Below, in pieces: positions 24,724 through 33,164 of a stretch of DNA of 64,000 bases. Position numbers and translations under genes: made by a program. Position 1 is the first letter of the stretch. Each line of letters starts with the position of its first letter. The stretch is taken from contig NZ_UQBH01000002.1 of assembly GCF_900539295.1 (NCBI RefSeq), positions 76,706-140,705 on the forward strand, given 5' to 3'. The notes below the pieces were generated by a model. That model searched no databases and was not told where the DNA came from. It worked only from the letters and a program-made list of their open reading frames with translations. Source of the stretch: an uncultured Megasphaera sp. GTDB taxonomy: Bacteria; Bacillota; Negativicutes; Veillonellales; Megasphaeraceae.

Positions 24724-25668
24724 ATGATGAAAAAAGCCTTTGTTTTTCCCGGCCAGGGTGCCCAAAAAGTGGGGATGGTCAAAGATTTATACGATGCCTA
24801 TCCGGTCGTAAAACAGCTCTTTGAAGAAGCTGACGACGCCTTGGGTTTTTCTCTGACCAAACTTTGCTTTGAAGGTCCTGATGAAGAACTGATGAAGACC
24901 TATAATACGCAGCCGGCTATCCTTACGTCCAGCACGGCATGCTGCCGCGTCCTGGCTCAGGAAGGCCTTCTGCCTGACATCGCAGCCGGCCACAGCCTCG
25001 GTGAATATTCGGCCCTCGTTGCCGCCGGTTCGTTAACCTTTGCCGATGCCGTACGGACGGTCCGCCTCCGCGGTCAGTTCATGCAGGAAGCCGTTCCCCT
25101 TGGAGAAGGCGGTATGGCAGCCATTCTCGGCTTAGATGAAGATAAGATCAAGGCCATCTGCGCTGACATTTCTAAAGAAGGCGGCGTCGTCCAGGCAGTC
25201 AATTTCAACTGCCCCGGTCAGATCGTCATCGCCGGCAGCACCAAAGCCGTTGAAGAAGCGGCAGCGCGCATGAAGGATGCCGGTGCTAAACGGGCGGTTC
25301 TCCTCCACGTCAGCGCTCCTTTCCACAGCACGCTCATGGAACCGGCAGCCAAACGCTTAGCCGAAGTCCTCGACGATATTACCATTTCCGATGCTAAAAT
25401 CCCCGTCGTGGCCAATGTCAACGGCCAGATTGAAACGGCAGCAGCCGATATTAAGGCCTCTCTCATCAAACAGGCTGCCAGTCCCGTCCTTTGGATCGAC
25501 TGCACCAAGACCATGCTCGACTTTGGGGCTGAAAACTTCGTAGAAGTCGGCCCGGGTAAAACACTTTGCGGGTTTAATCGGAAAATCGACCGCAAAATCC
25601 ACAGCGAAAATGTAGAAGATATTCCTTCCTTACAGAAAACGCTTGAATTTTTCCAGGAGGTTCGATAA
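24724..25668 (+). CDS. fabD: Malonyl-CoA:ACP transacylase
   Basis: FabD charges ACP with malonyl. The 314-residue protein starts FVFPGQGAQKVGM. It has the nucleophile Ser91 in GHSLGEYSAL and the catalytic His in HVSAPFHSTLM (near 200). The start is ATG 24724 or the adjacent 24727, both after GAGAGGTG. It is one base from fabG's start. Confidence 0.96.
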   Translation: MMKKAFVFPGQGAQKVGMVKDLYDAYPVVKQLFEEADDALGFSLTKLCFEGPDEELMKTYNTQPAILTSSTACCRVLAQEGLLPDIAAGHSLGEYSALVAAGSLTFADAVRTVRLRGQFMQEAVPLGEGGMAAILGLDEDKIKAICADISKEGGVVQAVNFNCPGQIVIAGSTKAVEEAAARMKDAGAKRAVLLHVSAPFHSTLMEPAAKRLAEVLDDITISDAKIPVVANVNGQIETAAADIKASLIKQAASPVLWIDCTKTMLDFGAENFVEVGPGKTLCGFNRKIDRKIHSENVEDIPSLQKTLEFFQEVR

Positions 25669-25669
25669 A

Positions 25670-26413
25670 ATGCAGTTAACAGGAAAAACAGCCATCGTTA
25701 CCGGCGGCTCCCGCGGCATCGGCCGTGCGGCAGCCCTGACCTTAGCTGAGGCCGGTGCCGACGTCGCTGTTATCTATGCCGGCAATACCGCCGCTGCTGA
25801 AGAAACGGTCCGCCTTATCGAAGAAAAAGGGCGCAAGGCCTTGGCCATCCAGTGCGATGTAGCTGATGAAGCTGCCGTCGCTGCTATGGTCAAAGACGTC
25901 AAGAAAGAATTGGGACGCATCGACATTTTAGTCAACAATGCAGGCATCACCCGTGACGGCCTGCTCATGATCATGAAGGAAGATGATTGGCAGTCTGTCC
26001 TTGATACCAATCTTACCGGCGCGTTCCACTGCACCAAAGCCGTTACCCGGCTGATGATGAAGCAGCGCAGCGGTTCGATTATCAACATCACGTCTGTCGT
26101 CGGTGAAACAGGCAACGCCGGTCAGGCTAATTACGCCGCTGCTAAAGCAGGCCTCATTGGCTTTACCAAATCCGTTGCGAAAGAACTGGCTTCGCGAAAC
26201 ATCCGCTGCAATGCCATTGCTCCGGGATGCATCGAAACGGACATGACGGCTGTCCTCGGCGAGGACACTGTCGATGCCATGATTAAAACGATTCCCATGG
26301 GCCGCGTGGCTCAGCCGGAAGAAGTGGCAAAAGCCGTGTTATTCCTTGCATCGGATGATGCCAGTTATATTACCGGCCAGACGCTCAATGTAGATGGCGG
26401 CATGGTAATGTAA
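25670..26413 (+). CDS. fabG: 3-oxoacyl-ACP reductase
   Basis: FabG reduces 3-oxoacyl-ACP with NADPH. The 247-residue short-chain dehydrogenase has TGGSRGIGRA (cofactor loop, about 12-21), NNAG (about 88-91) and the Ser...Tyr-x3-Lys catalytic set in NITSVVGETG and NYAAAKAG. AGGAGG precedes the ATG at 25670. An in-frame ATG at 25643 lies inside fabD and is less likely. Confidence 0.95.
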   Translation: MQLTGKTAIVTGGSRGIGRAAALTLAEAGADVAVIYAGNTAAAEETVRLIEEKGRKALAIQCDVADEAAVAAMVKDVKKELGRIDILVNNAGITRDGLLMIMKEDDWQSVLDTNLTGAFHCTKAVTRLMMKQRSGSIINITSVVGETGNAGQANYAAAKAGLIGFTKSVAKELASRNIRCNAIAPGCIETDMTAVLGEDTVDAMIKTIPMGRVAQPEEVAKAVLFLASDDASYITGQTLNVDGGMVM

Positions 26414-26447
26414 ACAATCATACTCCACTGAAAGGGGGTGAATGGAC

Positions 26448-26693
26448 ATGAGCGAAGAAAATACTTTTGAAAAAGTAAAGAGCATTGTTGTTGAACAGTT
26501 AGGCGTTGACGAAAAAGAAGTCAAAATGGACGCTGCTTACATCGATGATTTAGGCGCTGATTCCTTGGACATCGTAGAACTGATCATGGCTTTCGAAGAA
26601 GAATTCAATATCGAAATCCCTGACGATGTTGCTGAAAAAATCAAAACTGTCAAAGATACAGTTGATTACATTGAAAAGGAAAAGAAAGCATAA
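26448..26693 (+). CDS. acpP: Acyl carrier protein
   Basis: An 81-residue acidic acyl carrier protein. Ser39 in GADSLDIVEL is the site of 4'-phosphopantetheine attachment. The ribosome binding site AAAGGGGGTG is very strong. It fits the ATG at 26448 (9 bases) better than the one at 26442 (4 bases). ACP supplies chains to FabF, LpxA, LpxL and PlsX, linking this operon to the envelope cluster. Confidence 0.96.
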   Translation: MSEENTFEKVKSIVVEQLGVDEKEVKMDAAYIDDLGADSLDIVELIMAFEEEFNIEIPDDVAEKIKTVKDTVDYIEKEKKA

Positions 26694-26766
26694 GTTTGCA
26701 ATAAGAGCCTGAAGGGGGAGGCATATGTGTCTTCCCCTCCTGGTATCTTGAATGGAGGAAAACAGA

Positions 26767-27723
26767 GTGAAGCTGCCAGAATTAAGAATAGGTAAGCTTG
26801 TAGCAAAGGTGCCAATTATTCAAGGTGGTATGGCAATCCGTTTGTCCACAGCCCGTTTGGCGGCAGCAGTAGCCAATGAAGGCGGTATCGGCCTTATTGC
26901 GGCATCTGGCATGCCTTTTGACGAATTGCGACATGAAATTAAGTTAGCCAGAAAGTTATCTCCTCGTGGAATTATAGGTATAAATGTCATGGTTGCAGCC
27001 CGTGAATTCAAGGGCTTGGTAACTACGGCAATTGAAGAAGGAATCGATCTGGTTGTGGCAGGCGCAGGTTTTTCCCGGGATATGTTTGCCTGGGGGAAGG
27101 ATTCGGGCACGCCTATTGTCCCTATTGTGTCTTCTGCCAAACTAGCTAAAATATCCCAATCCCTGGGTGCTTCGGCCGTCGTTGTCGAAGGTGCAGAAGC
27201 AGGCGGGCATTTGGGAACGAATCGCTCAAGCCGCGTCATCGTACCGGAAGTACGAGCCGCTGTTGACATTCCCGTCATCGGCGCCGGCGGCGTCCTGCAT
27301 GGAAGCGATATCGTAGAAATGCTCCGTCTCGGAGCCAACGGCGTCCAGATGGGCAGCCGCTTTGCTGCCAGTGTCGAATCGAACGGCGCTGACGCATTAA
27401 AAGAAGTCTATCTCCGGGCCAATAAACCGGAAGATTTTATTCTCGTACACAGCCCTGTCGGTCTTCCCGGCCAGGCTATTCGTACGCCGTTTTCTGAACG
27501 GATTCTCTTGGGTACGGCACCGAAGCCGGAAACGTGTGATTTCTGTCTGAAAAAATGCAGTCATAAGTACTGTATTATCCGGGCATTGACGCGGGCCCAG
27601 CAAGGGGACGTTGAAACTGGCCTGGTATTTTCCGGCAAACGTATGATGGAAATTCATGACATCCTGCCGGTCAAGGATATATTTGCAAATATTAAGCGGG
27701 AAGTGGAAGAGATTCCCGATTGA
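26767..27723 (+). CDS. FMN-dependent enoyl-ACP reductase FabK-like / nitronate monooxygenase family
   Basis: A 318-residue FMN TIM-barrel protein (VPIIQGGMAIRLST near the start, AGGVLHGSDI and GSRFAASVES later). In a fab operon without fabI, fabL or fabV, FabK-type enoyl-ACP reductase is the obvious role, but the sequence is also of the nitronate monooxygenase type. The C-terminus has a cysteine cluster, CDFCLKKCSHKYC (about 255-267). GGAGG at 26754 places the start at GTG 26767; the ATG at 26752 overlaps that site. Codon use in the first 440 bases is more A/T-rich than in the rest. Confidence 0.75.
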   Translation: MKLPELRIGKLVAKVPIIQGGMAIRLSTARLAAAVANEGGIGLIAASGMPFDELRHEIKLARKLSPRGIIGINVMVAAREFKGLVTTAIEEGIDLVVAGAGFSRDMFAWGKDSGTPIVPIVSSAKLAKISQSLGASAVVVEGAEAGGHLGTNRSSRVIVPEVRAAVDIPVIGAGGVLHGSDIVEMLRLGANGVQMGSRFAASVESNGADALKEVYLRANKPEDFILVHSPVGLPGQAIRTPFSERILLGTAPKPETCDFCLKKCSHKYCIIRALTRAQQGDVETGLVFSGKRMMEIHDILPVKDIFANIKREVEEIPD

Positions 27724-27757
27724 TAAATGCGTTACATTTTATAATGAGGTGAAAACT

Positions 27758-29011
27758 TTGGAAAAACGCGTAGTAATTACAGGGTTAGGGGTCATTTCTC
27801 CTGTCGGCATCGGCAAAGATGCTTTTTGGAAAGCCCTGCTCAACGGCGAAAGCGGCATCGGCCCCATTACCCATTTTGACGCAGCGGAATATACGACTCG
27901 CATTGCCGGCGAAGTCAAGGATTTTGACCCGGCTGATTTCGGCATCGACCGTAAAGAAGCCCGTCACATGGACCCGTCCACGCAGTATTCGGTTGCCGCT
28001 GCAAAATTGGCCTTAGATGATTCAAAAATCAACTTAGACGACGAAGACCGCGATCGTATCGGTACCATTATCGGGACCGGTATCGGCGGTATGGAAACGC
28101 TGCATAACTTATATAAGGGCCTCTTCTCGAAGGGTCCGTCCCGGGTCAATCCCTTTGTCGTACCGAAGATGATTGCCAATATGGCCTCCGGCCAGGTATC
28201 CATTTTCTTCGGCCTTCAGGGACACTGCGCCAGCGTCGTTACAGCCTGCGCAACAGGGACCAACTCCATCGGTGACGCTTACCGCATGATTCAGCGCGGC
28301 GAACTCGATGCAGCCCTGGCCGGCGGTACGGAAGCTGCCGTATCTCCCGGTGCCGTAGCCGGTTTTGCGGCTATGAAGGCCCTCAGTACGCGTAATGACG
28401 ACCCGGCCCATGCATCTCGTCCCTTCGATAAAGACCGTGACGGCTTTGTTATGGGCGAAGGCGCCGGCATCGTCGTTCTCGAAGAATTGGAACACGCTAA
28501 AAAGCGCGGTGCTCACATTTACTGTGAAATCGGCGGCTATGGCAGCAATGCCGACGCCTACCACATTACGGCACCGGCTCCGGAAGGTCTCCAGCAGTCC
28601 AAGTGCATGGCTTTGGCTGTCAAAGATGCCGGTCTCAAACCGGAAGATGTCGACTACGTCAATGCTCACGGTACATCCACTCACCTCAATGACTTTAACG
28701 AATCCGTCGCCGTTGCCCGCGTCTTTGGCGACCATACCAAAAATCTGCTCATGAGTTCGACGAAATCCATGACCGGCCATCTCCTCGGTGCTGCCGGTGC
28801 CGTCGAAGCCATTGCCTGCGCCATGACGATTGAAACGGGGAAAGTCCATCCGACAATCAACCTCGTTGAACCGGAAGAAGAATTGAAAGCCCTGGGCATC
28901 AACTATGTACCCAACCAGGCTGTCGATTCCGACGTCAAAGTCGCTATTTCCAACTCCTTTGGATTTGGCGGTCACAACGCGACGCTGCTGTTCAAAAAAT
29001 ACGCTGAATAA
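27758..29011 (+). CDS. fabF: 3-oxoacyl-ACP synthase II
   Basis: FabF elongates acyl-ACP with malonyl-ACP. The 417-residue protein has the Cys-His-His catalytic set: Cys in VVTACATGTN, His in NAHGTSTHLND and His in TGHLLGAAGAVE. It starts with TTG at 27758, 7 bases after GAGGTG, directly before EKRVVITGLGV, where the family normally begins. The longer in-frame extension into the previous gene is rejected. rnc follows after 17 bases. Confidence 0.95.
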   Translation: MEKRVVITGLGVISPVGIGKDAFWKALLNGESGIGPITHFDAAEYTTRIAGEVKDFDPADFGIDRKEARHMDPSTQYSVAAAKLALDDSKINLDDEDRDRIGTIIGTGIGGMETLHNLYKGLFSKGPSRVNPFVVPKMIANMASGQVSIFFGLQGHCASVVTACATGTNSIGDAYRMIQRGELDAALAGGTEAAVSPGAVAGFAAMKALSTRNDDPAHASRPFDKDRDGFVMGEGAGIVVLEELEHAKKRGAHIYCEIGGYGSNADAYHITAPAPEGLQQSKCMALAVKDAGLKPEDVDYVNAHGTSTHLNDFNESVAVARVFGDHTKNLLMSSTKSMTGHLLGAAGAVEAIACAMTIETGKVHPTINLVEPEEELKALGINYVPNQAVDSDVKVAISNSFGFGGHNATLLFKKYAE

Positions 29012-29028
29012 AGAAGAAGACTGACCTG

Positions 29029-29739
29029 ATGGATACGACTCGAAAAGAACAGTTAGAACAGTTCATACAGGTCTTGGGTCTGCAGGAATTTCACAATTTT
29101 CTTATTTTGGATCAGGCCCTGACCCATTCTTCCTATGCCAATGAAAATAAGGCCAATCACGGCTATTACAATGAACGCCTTGAGTTTTTAGGCGATGCCA
29201 TCTTAGATTTGGTCGTAGGGGAATATTTATTTCTCCACTATCCGCATATGCCCGAAGGGCAGCTGTCAAAGGCCAGAGCCAGTGTCGTCAGTGAGACGCC
29301 CTTGGCTTCGGTATGCATGAAGTTTCATATGGGCGACTACCTCCTTCTGGGGAAGGGGGAAATCGCAACCGGCGGCCGCATGCGTCCCAGCATACTGGCC
29401 GATGCCTTTGAAGCCGTTGTCGGTGCCATCTACATCGACAGCTCTTATGAAGAGGCGCGGAAATTCATCCTTCACCAATTAAAGGACTACTTGGATCTCG
29501 TCGACAGCGGTCATTACGAAAAAGACTACAAGACGATTTTCCAAGAGTACGTACAGCAAGACGGTCCTCAGCGTATCGAGTACCGCCTCTGCCGGACAGA
29601 AGGGCCGGATCATGATAAGACCTTCTATATGGAAATCTTGGTCAACGGCAAAGTCCTTGGCGAAGGATCGGGAAAATCAAAAAAATATGCCGAACAACAC
29701 GCGGCGCATGAAGCGCTCATGCGGTTAAAAGGCAAGTAG
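29029..29739 (+). CDS. rnc: Ribonuclease III
   Basis: RNase III cuts double-stranded RNA in rRNA and mRNA processing. The 236-residue protein has the signature NERLEFLGDAILDLV (about 47-61), the second acidic cluster DAFEAVVGAIYID (about 124-136) and a C-terminal double-stranded-RNA-binding domain (about 165-236). It lies after fabF, the usual Firmicute order. The usual next genes smc and ftsY are not here. Confidence 0.96.
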   Translation: MDTTRKEQLEQFIQVLGLQEFHNFLILDQALTHSSYANENKANHGYYNERLEFLGDAILDLVVGEYLFLHYPHMPEGQLSKARASVVSETPLASVCMKFHMGDYLLLGKGEIATGGRMRPSILADAFEAVVGAIYIDSSYEEARKFILHQLKDYLDLVDSGHYEKDYKTIFQEYVQQDGPQRIEYRLCRTEGPDHDKTFYMEILVNGKVLGEGSGKSKKYAEQHAAHEALMRLKGK

Positions 29740-29741
29740 AC

Positions 29742-29768
29742 GAGGAGCTGCCTAGGCGGCTCCTCTTT
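29742..29768 (+). terminator. Hairpin after rnc, probable terminator
   Basis: GAGGAGCTGCC (29742-29752) pairs with GGCGGCTCCTC (29755-29765) over a 2-base centre, giving about ten pairs after the tight turn opens. Only three T follow, so termination may be partial, allowing read-through into the next gene. Confidence 0.55.
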
Positions 29769-29791
29769 CGCAGTTTAGGGCAATTCTATTT

Positions 29792-30853
29792 ATGACTATG
29801 AAAACTTCCATCATTCCTATCTTTATCCCTCATATCGGCTGCCCCCATCGCTGTGTTTTCTGCAATCAGTGGCAGATTACCGGTCACCACGGCCTGCCCT
29901 CAGCCGAAGCCATAGCAAAACTCATCGCCGCTTATACGACATCAGGCGGAACCGATCGGCACTGGGAAGTGGCCTTTTATGGCGGCAGCTTTACGGCCAT
30001 TCCCATGGCCCTGCAAACAGACTTGCTCCGACCGGCTTATGAAGCCCTGCAAAGGGGCGTCATTCAAAGGATTCGCTGCTCGACGCGGCCTGACTGCATT
30101 ACTGAGGATATTTTAAAGAATCTGAAAGACTACGGCCTGACCTGTGTAGAGCTCGGCGTCCAGTCCATGGACGATCGGGTCCTGCAGCTCTCCCAGCGGG
30201 GCCATACGGCAGGGGATGTCGTTACGGCGACGGCCTTATTGCGGCAGTATGATTTTACCGTCGGCCATCAGCTCATGCCGGGCCTTCCCGGTGAAGACTG
30301 GGGCAGCCTGCGGCAGACGACAGAAGCCATCTGTAACCTGGCTCCCCATATGGCCCGCATTTATCCTGTGGCTGTCCTCAAGGGGACGGAGCTGGCCGCC
30401 ATGTATCAAGCCGGGCAGTACAGGCCCCTTACCATTCATGAAGGCGTGCGGCGGGCGGCTTACATGAAGCAGCGTTTCCTGGAACAAGGGATACCGTGCA
30501 TACGGACGGGCCTTCAGGCGACGGAAGACCTCGACGATGCTTCCCAGGTCATAGCCGGCGCCTATACGCCGGCCATGGGGGAACTCGTCGATACCCGCCG
30601 TTACGGCAGAAAGCTCCTAGCCTTTTTAAAGACCCTGAGTGAAGGGGAGCCCGCAGAAATTCGTTATCATCGCCGCGATACGTCTCGTGTTCGGGGCTAT
30701 CGAAATGTCACCTTTAAGACGGCTGCCTGGAGTATCCCCTTGTCCTTATCGTGGCGGGAAGGGGATGTACCCTTGGGGCACGTCCGGGTTTTTCAAGGGC
30801 AGATCGGTTATGACCTTGATATGAATAGCCATGCCGGTCCTACTATGATATAA
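29792..30853 (+). CDS. Radical SAM protein (Elp3/MiaB/NifB-type domain)
   Basis: A 353-residue radical SAM enzyme with CPHRCVFC at 17-24 (Cys17, Cys21, Cys24), which binds the 4Fe-4S cluster. It also has FYGGSFTA and VELGVQSMDDRVL, typical of the Elp3/coproporphyrinogen-like subgroup. A C-terminal domain follows but no acetyltransferase domain, so it is not a full Elp3. Similar genes often follow rnc in Clostridia and Negativicutes; substrate unknown. The start (29792 or 29798) has no good ribosome binding site, fitting weak or coupled translation. Confidence 0.75.
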   Translation: MTMKTSIIPIFIPHIGCPHRCVFCNQWQITGHHGLPSAEAIAKLIAAYTTSGGTDRHWEVAFYGGSFTAIPMALQTDLLRPAYEALQRGVIQRIRCSTRPDCITEDILKNLKDYGLTCVELGVQSMDDRVLQLSQRGHTAGDVVTATALLRQYDFTVGHQLMPGLPGEDWGSLRQTTEAICNLAPHMARIYPVAVLKGTELAAMYQAGQYRPLTIHEGVRRAAYMKQRFLEQGIPCIRTGLQATEDLDDASQVIAGAYTPAMGELVDTRRYGRKLLAFLKTLSEGEPAEIRYHRRDTSRVRGYRNVTFKTAAWSIPLSLSWREGDVPLGHVRVFQGQIGYDLDMNSHAGPTMI

Positions 30854-30854
30854 T
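30846..30854 (+). promoter_or_regulatory. Extended -10 promoter of the carboxyltransferase gene
   Basis: TGATATAAT is an extended -10 element; no good -35 exists. An inverted repeat, TACTAT (30841-30846) and ATAGTA (30858-30863), brackets it and could be an operator. Confidence 0.5.
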
Positions 30855-30918
30855 AAAATAGTACGTATGATTTTAACAATAAACACTTTGCAATAGATAT
30901 GATATTGGAGGAAAGAGA

Positions 30919-32271
30919 ATGGCAAGAGTAAAAATAACGGAAACGGTTCTGCGCGACGGCCATCAGTCCATTGCGGCAACTCGCATGCGCCTTCGCCAGA
31001 TGCTTCCGGTTCTGGAGGCTATAGATGAAGTGGGCTACAATGCCCTCGAATGCTGGGGCGGTGCTACCTTTGATACGTGCATGCGCTTTCTCGATGAAGA
31101 TCCGTGGGAACGGCTGCGGACTATTAAGCAGCACGTCAAAAAGACGCCGCTGCAGATGCTGCTTCGCGGTCAAAATATATTGGGCTATCGGCACTACGCC
31201 GACGACGTCGTCTATGAATTTGTCAACCGTGCCGTCGATAACGGCATCGACATCATCCGCGTCTTCGACGCTCTGAACGACCCGCGCAATATGGAAGCGG
31301 CTATTAAGGCGGCCAAAGATACGAAATCGGTCCACGTTCAGGGCGCCATGGTCTACACCATCAGTCCGATTCACACCATGGAATCCTTTACCAAGGTCGC
31401 CAAAGAACTGCAGGATATGGGTGTCGACTCTGTCTGTATCAAAGACATGTCGGGCCTCTTGTCGCCTTATGACGCTTACAACCTCATCCGCATGCTTAAA
31501 AAACACCTGACCGTGCCTATTGAGCTGCATACGCACTGCACCTGCGGCCTCGGTGAAATGACCTATATGAAGGCTATCGAAGCCGGCGTCGACATCATCG
31601 ATACGGCCTTGTCGCCCTTTGGGGAAATCACCAGCCAGCCGGCGACGGAATCGATGGTCATGGCCTTAAAAGACAGTATTTACGACACGGGTATCGACGT
31701 CGACCGCCTGTGGCCCATTGTCGATCACTTTAAGAACGTCCGTAAGGAACTGGCCGACGAATTTAAGTTGACCATGCCCAGCCAGATCAACCCGGCTGTC
31801 CGCAAATATCAGATTCCCGGCGGCATGCTGACCAACCTCTATAATCAGCTCAAAGCCCAGGGTGCCGAAGACCGCTTCGACGAAGTCCTGGCAGAGATGC
31901 CGAACGTCCGCCGTGACCTCGGCTATCCGCCCCTGGTTACGCCGACCAGCCAGATTACCGGCTCGGCTGCGGCTTTAAACGTCCTCTATGGCCGTTATAA
32001 GATCGTTACCAACGAAGTCCGCGACATCGTTCGCGGCAAATACGGCCGGGTACCCGGTACGATCGACGAAAAATTCAGAAAGATGTGCATTGGCGATGAA
32101 CCGGTCATTACCCATCGTCCGGCCGACGATTTGGCACCGGAATTAGAAGAAGCCAAAAAGGCTCTGGCTAACGAAGGCTTCCCCAATGCCAGCATGGAAG
32201 ACGTCCTGAGCTATACCCTGTTCCCGGAAGTGGCCCTGCCCTTTTTCCTGAAACGGGACGGACGACAGTAA
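30919..32271 (+). CDS. Carboxyltransferase / oxaloacetate decarboxylase alpha-type subunit without biotin domain
   Basis: A 450-residue enzyme of the pyruvate carboxylase B / oxaloacetate decarboxylase alpha / transcarboxylase 5S family. The TIM barrel has TVLRDGHQS (metal ligand Asp), CIKDMSGLL (the carbamylated-lysine segment) and HTHCTCGLGE (metal-binding histidines). A post-barrel conserved domain follows, but the chain ends at about 450 where the biotinyl domain with A/V-MKM would begin, so it needs a separate biotin carrier not found here. It lies alone between its own promoter and a strong terminator. Which acid it (de)carboxylates is not decidable from sequence. Confidence 0.85.
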   Translation: MARVKITETVLRDGHQSIAATRMRLRQMLPVLEAIDEVGYNALECWGGATFDTCMRFLDEDPWERLRTIKQHVKKTPLQMLLRGQNILGYRHYADDVVYEFVNRAVDNGIDIIRVFDALNDPRNMEAAIKAAKDTKSVHVQGAMVYTISPIHTMESFTKVAKELQDMGVDSVCIKDMSGLLSPYDAYNLIRMLKKHLTVPIELHTHCTCGLGEMTYMKAIEAGVDIIDTALSPFGEITSQPATESMVMALKDSIYDTGIDVDRLWPIVDHFKNVRKELADEFKLTMPSQINPAVRKYQIPGGMLTNLYNQLKAQGAEDRFDEVLAEMPNVRRDLGYPPLVTPTSQITGSAAALNVLYGRYKIVTNEVRDIVRGKYGRVPGTIDEKFRKMCIGDEPVITHRPADDLAPELEEAKKALANEGFPNASMEDVLSYTLFPEVALPFFLKRDGRQ

Positions 32272-32335
32272 AACAGCATATCGATAGAAAGTTCCTTATA
32301 TAGTGGCGATGTCTTTTAAAGCAGCTGCCTCGGAT

Positions 32336-32367
32336 GGACGTGAGTACAGCTGCTCACGTCCTTTTTT
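32336..32367 (+). terminator. Intrinsic terminator
   Basis: GGACGTGAG (32336-32344) pairs perfectly with CTCACGTCC (32353-32361) around an 8-base loop, and six T follow. It ends the carboxyltransferase transcript. Confidence 0.9.
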
Positions 32368-32445
32368 GTCATTTGAAGAGCCGAACTATTACAAAAAGTT
32401 TTTATGTTTGCCTTGATTTTTCTGGCAATTCATGATATCTTTTAT

Positions 32446-32460
32446 CTATAATGATAGTAA
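32446..32460. promoter_or_regulatory. PerR-box-like operator overlapping the ahpC -10
   Basis: CTATAATGATAGTAA matches the PerR consensus TTATAATNATTATAA at 11 of 14 fixed positions by my count. It contains the likely -10, TATAAT (32447-32452). Peroxide-responsive control of a peroxiredoxin gene is well known in Firmicutes. A Fur-type site would look similar. Confidence 0.5.
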
Positions 32461-32500
32461 TTTTCATTTTGTGGTTTTCGCGAAAAAGGAGGTTCATCTT

Positions 32501-33064
32501 ATGTCATTAATCAACAAGGAAGTCAGTGATTTTACAGCCAAGGCTTACCATGATAACGGGTTCATTACCGTTACCAAGGAAGACATCTTGGGAAAGTGGA
32601 ACGTATTCTTTTTCTATCCCGCTGATTTCACCTTTGTATGCCCGACAGAATTAGCCGACCTCGAAAGCTTTTATGAAGAGTTCAAAAAGATAGGCTGCGA
32701 AATCTATTCTGTTTCCTGCGATACGGAATTTGTCCACAAAGCTTGGCACGACCATTCGCCCCTTATCAAAGACATTACCTATCCCATGCTGGCTGACCCG
32801 ACCCATGCCCTGGCCCGTGATTTCGAAGTCCTTATCGAAGATGCCGGCGTTGCCGAACGGGGGACCTTCATCATCAATCCGGAAGGCCAAATCGTTTCTT
32901 ATGAAGTCAATGCCGGCAATGTAGGCCGAAACGCCGAAGAACTGCTGCGCAAAGTACAGGCCTGCCAGTTCGTCCGTGAACACGGCGATGAAGTGTGCCC
33001 GGCTCGCTGGACGCCCGGTGCCAAGACCTTAAAACCGGGTATCGATTTGGTAGGTACCTTATAA
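32501..33064 (+). CDS. ahpC: Alkyl hydroperoxide reductase subunit C (2-Cys peroxiredoxin)
   Basis: AhpC reduces hydrogen peroxide and organic peroxides. The 187-residue protein has the peroxidatic Cys47 in FFYPADFTFVCPTE and the resolving Cys166 in DEVCPARW. AAAAAGGAGG gives a strong start at 32501. An in-frame ATG at 32432 lies upstream of the promoter -10. No ahpF reductase is adjacent, so the electron donor must be encoded elsewhere. It forms a monocistronic unit ending at a perfect terminator, and its promoter carries a PerR-like site. Confidence 0.96.
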   Translation: MSLINKEVSDFTAKAYHDNGFITVTKEDILGKWNVFFFYPADFTFVCPTELADLESFYEEFKKIGCEIYSVSCDTEFVHKAWHDHSPLIKDITYPMLADPTHALARDFEVLIEDAGVAERGTFIINPEGQIVSYEVNAGNVGRNAEELLRKVQACQFVREHGDEVCPARWTPGAKTLKPGIDLVGTL

Positions 33065-33096
33065 GCGGCTTTTCAAAAATCTTACTGTCGTGTATC

Positions 33097-33139
33097 ATTA
33101 TCCTTATGAAGCGTCTGTCTTCATAAGGATAATTTTTTT
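33097..33139 (+). terminator. Intrinsic terminator of ahpC
   Basis: A perfect 15-base-pair stem (33097-33111 with 33119-33133) and a 7-base loop are followed by a run of seven T. It is among the strongest terminators in the window. Confidence 0.93.
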
Positions 33140-33164
33140 GCAAGAAAAGAGAGGAGGGCCTGTA

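Noticed and set aside
33090..33164. N-terminal extension of the MocR-type gene
   Set aside because: It would be translated from the ahpC terminator hairpin; the GTG at 33165 has a strong ribosome binding site and begins where the family begins.
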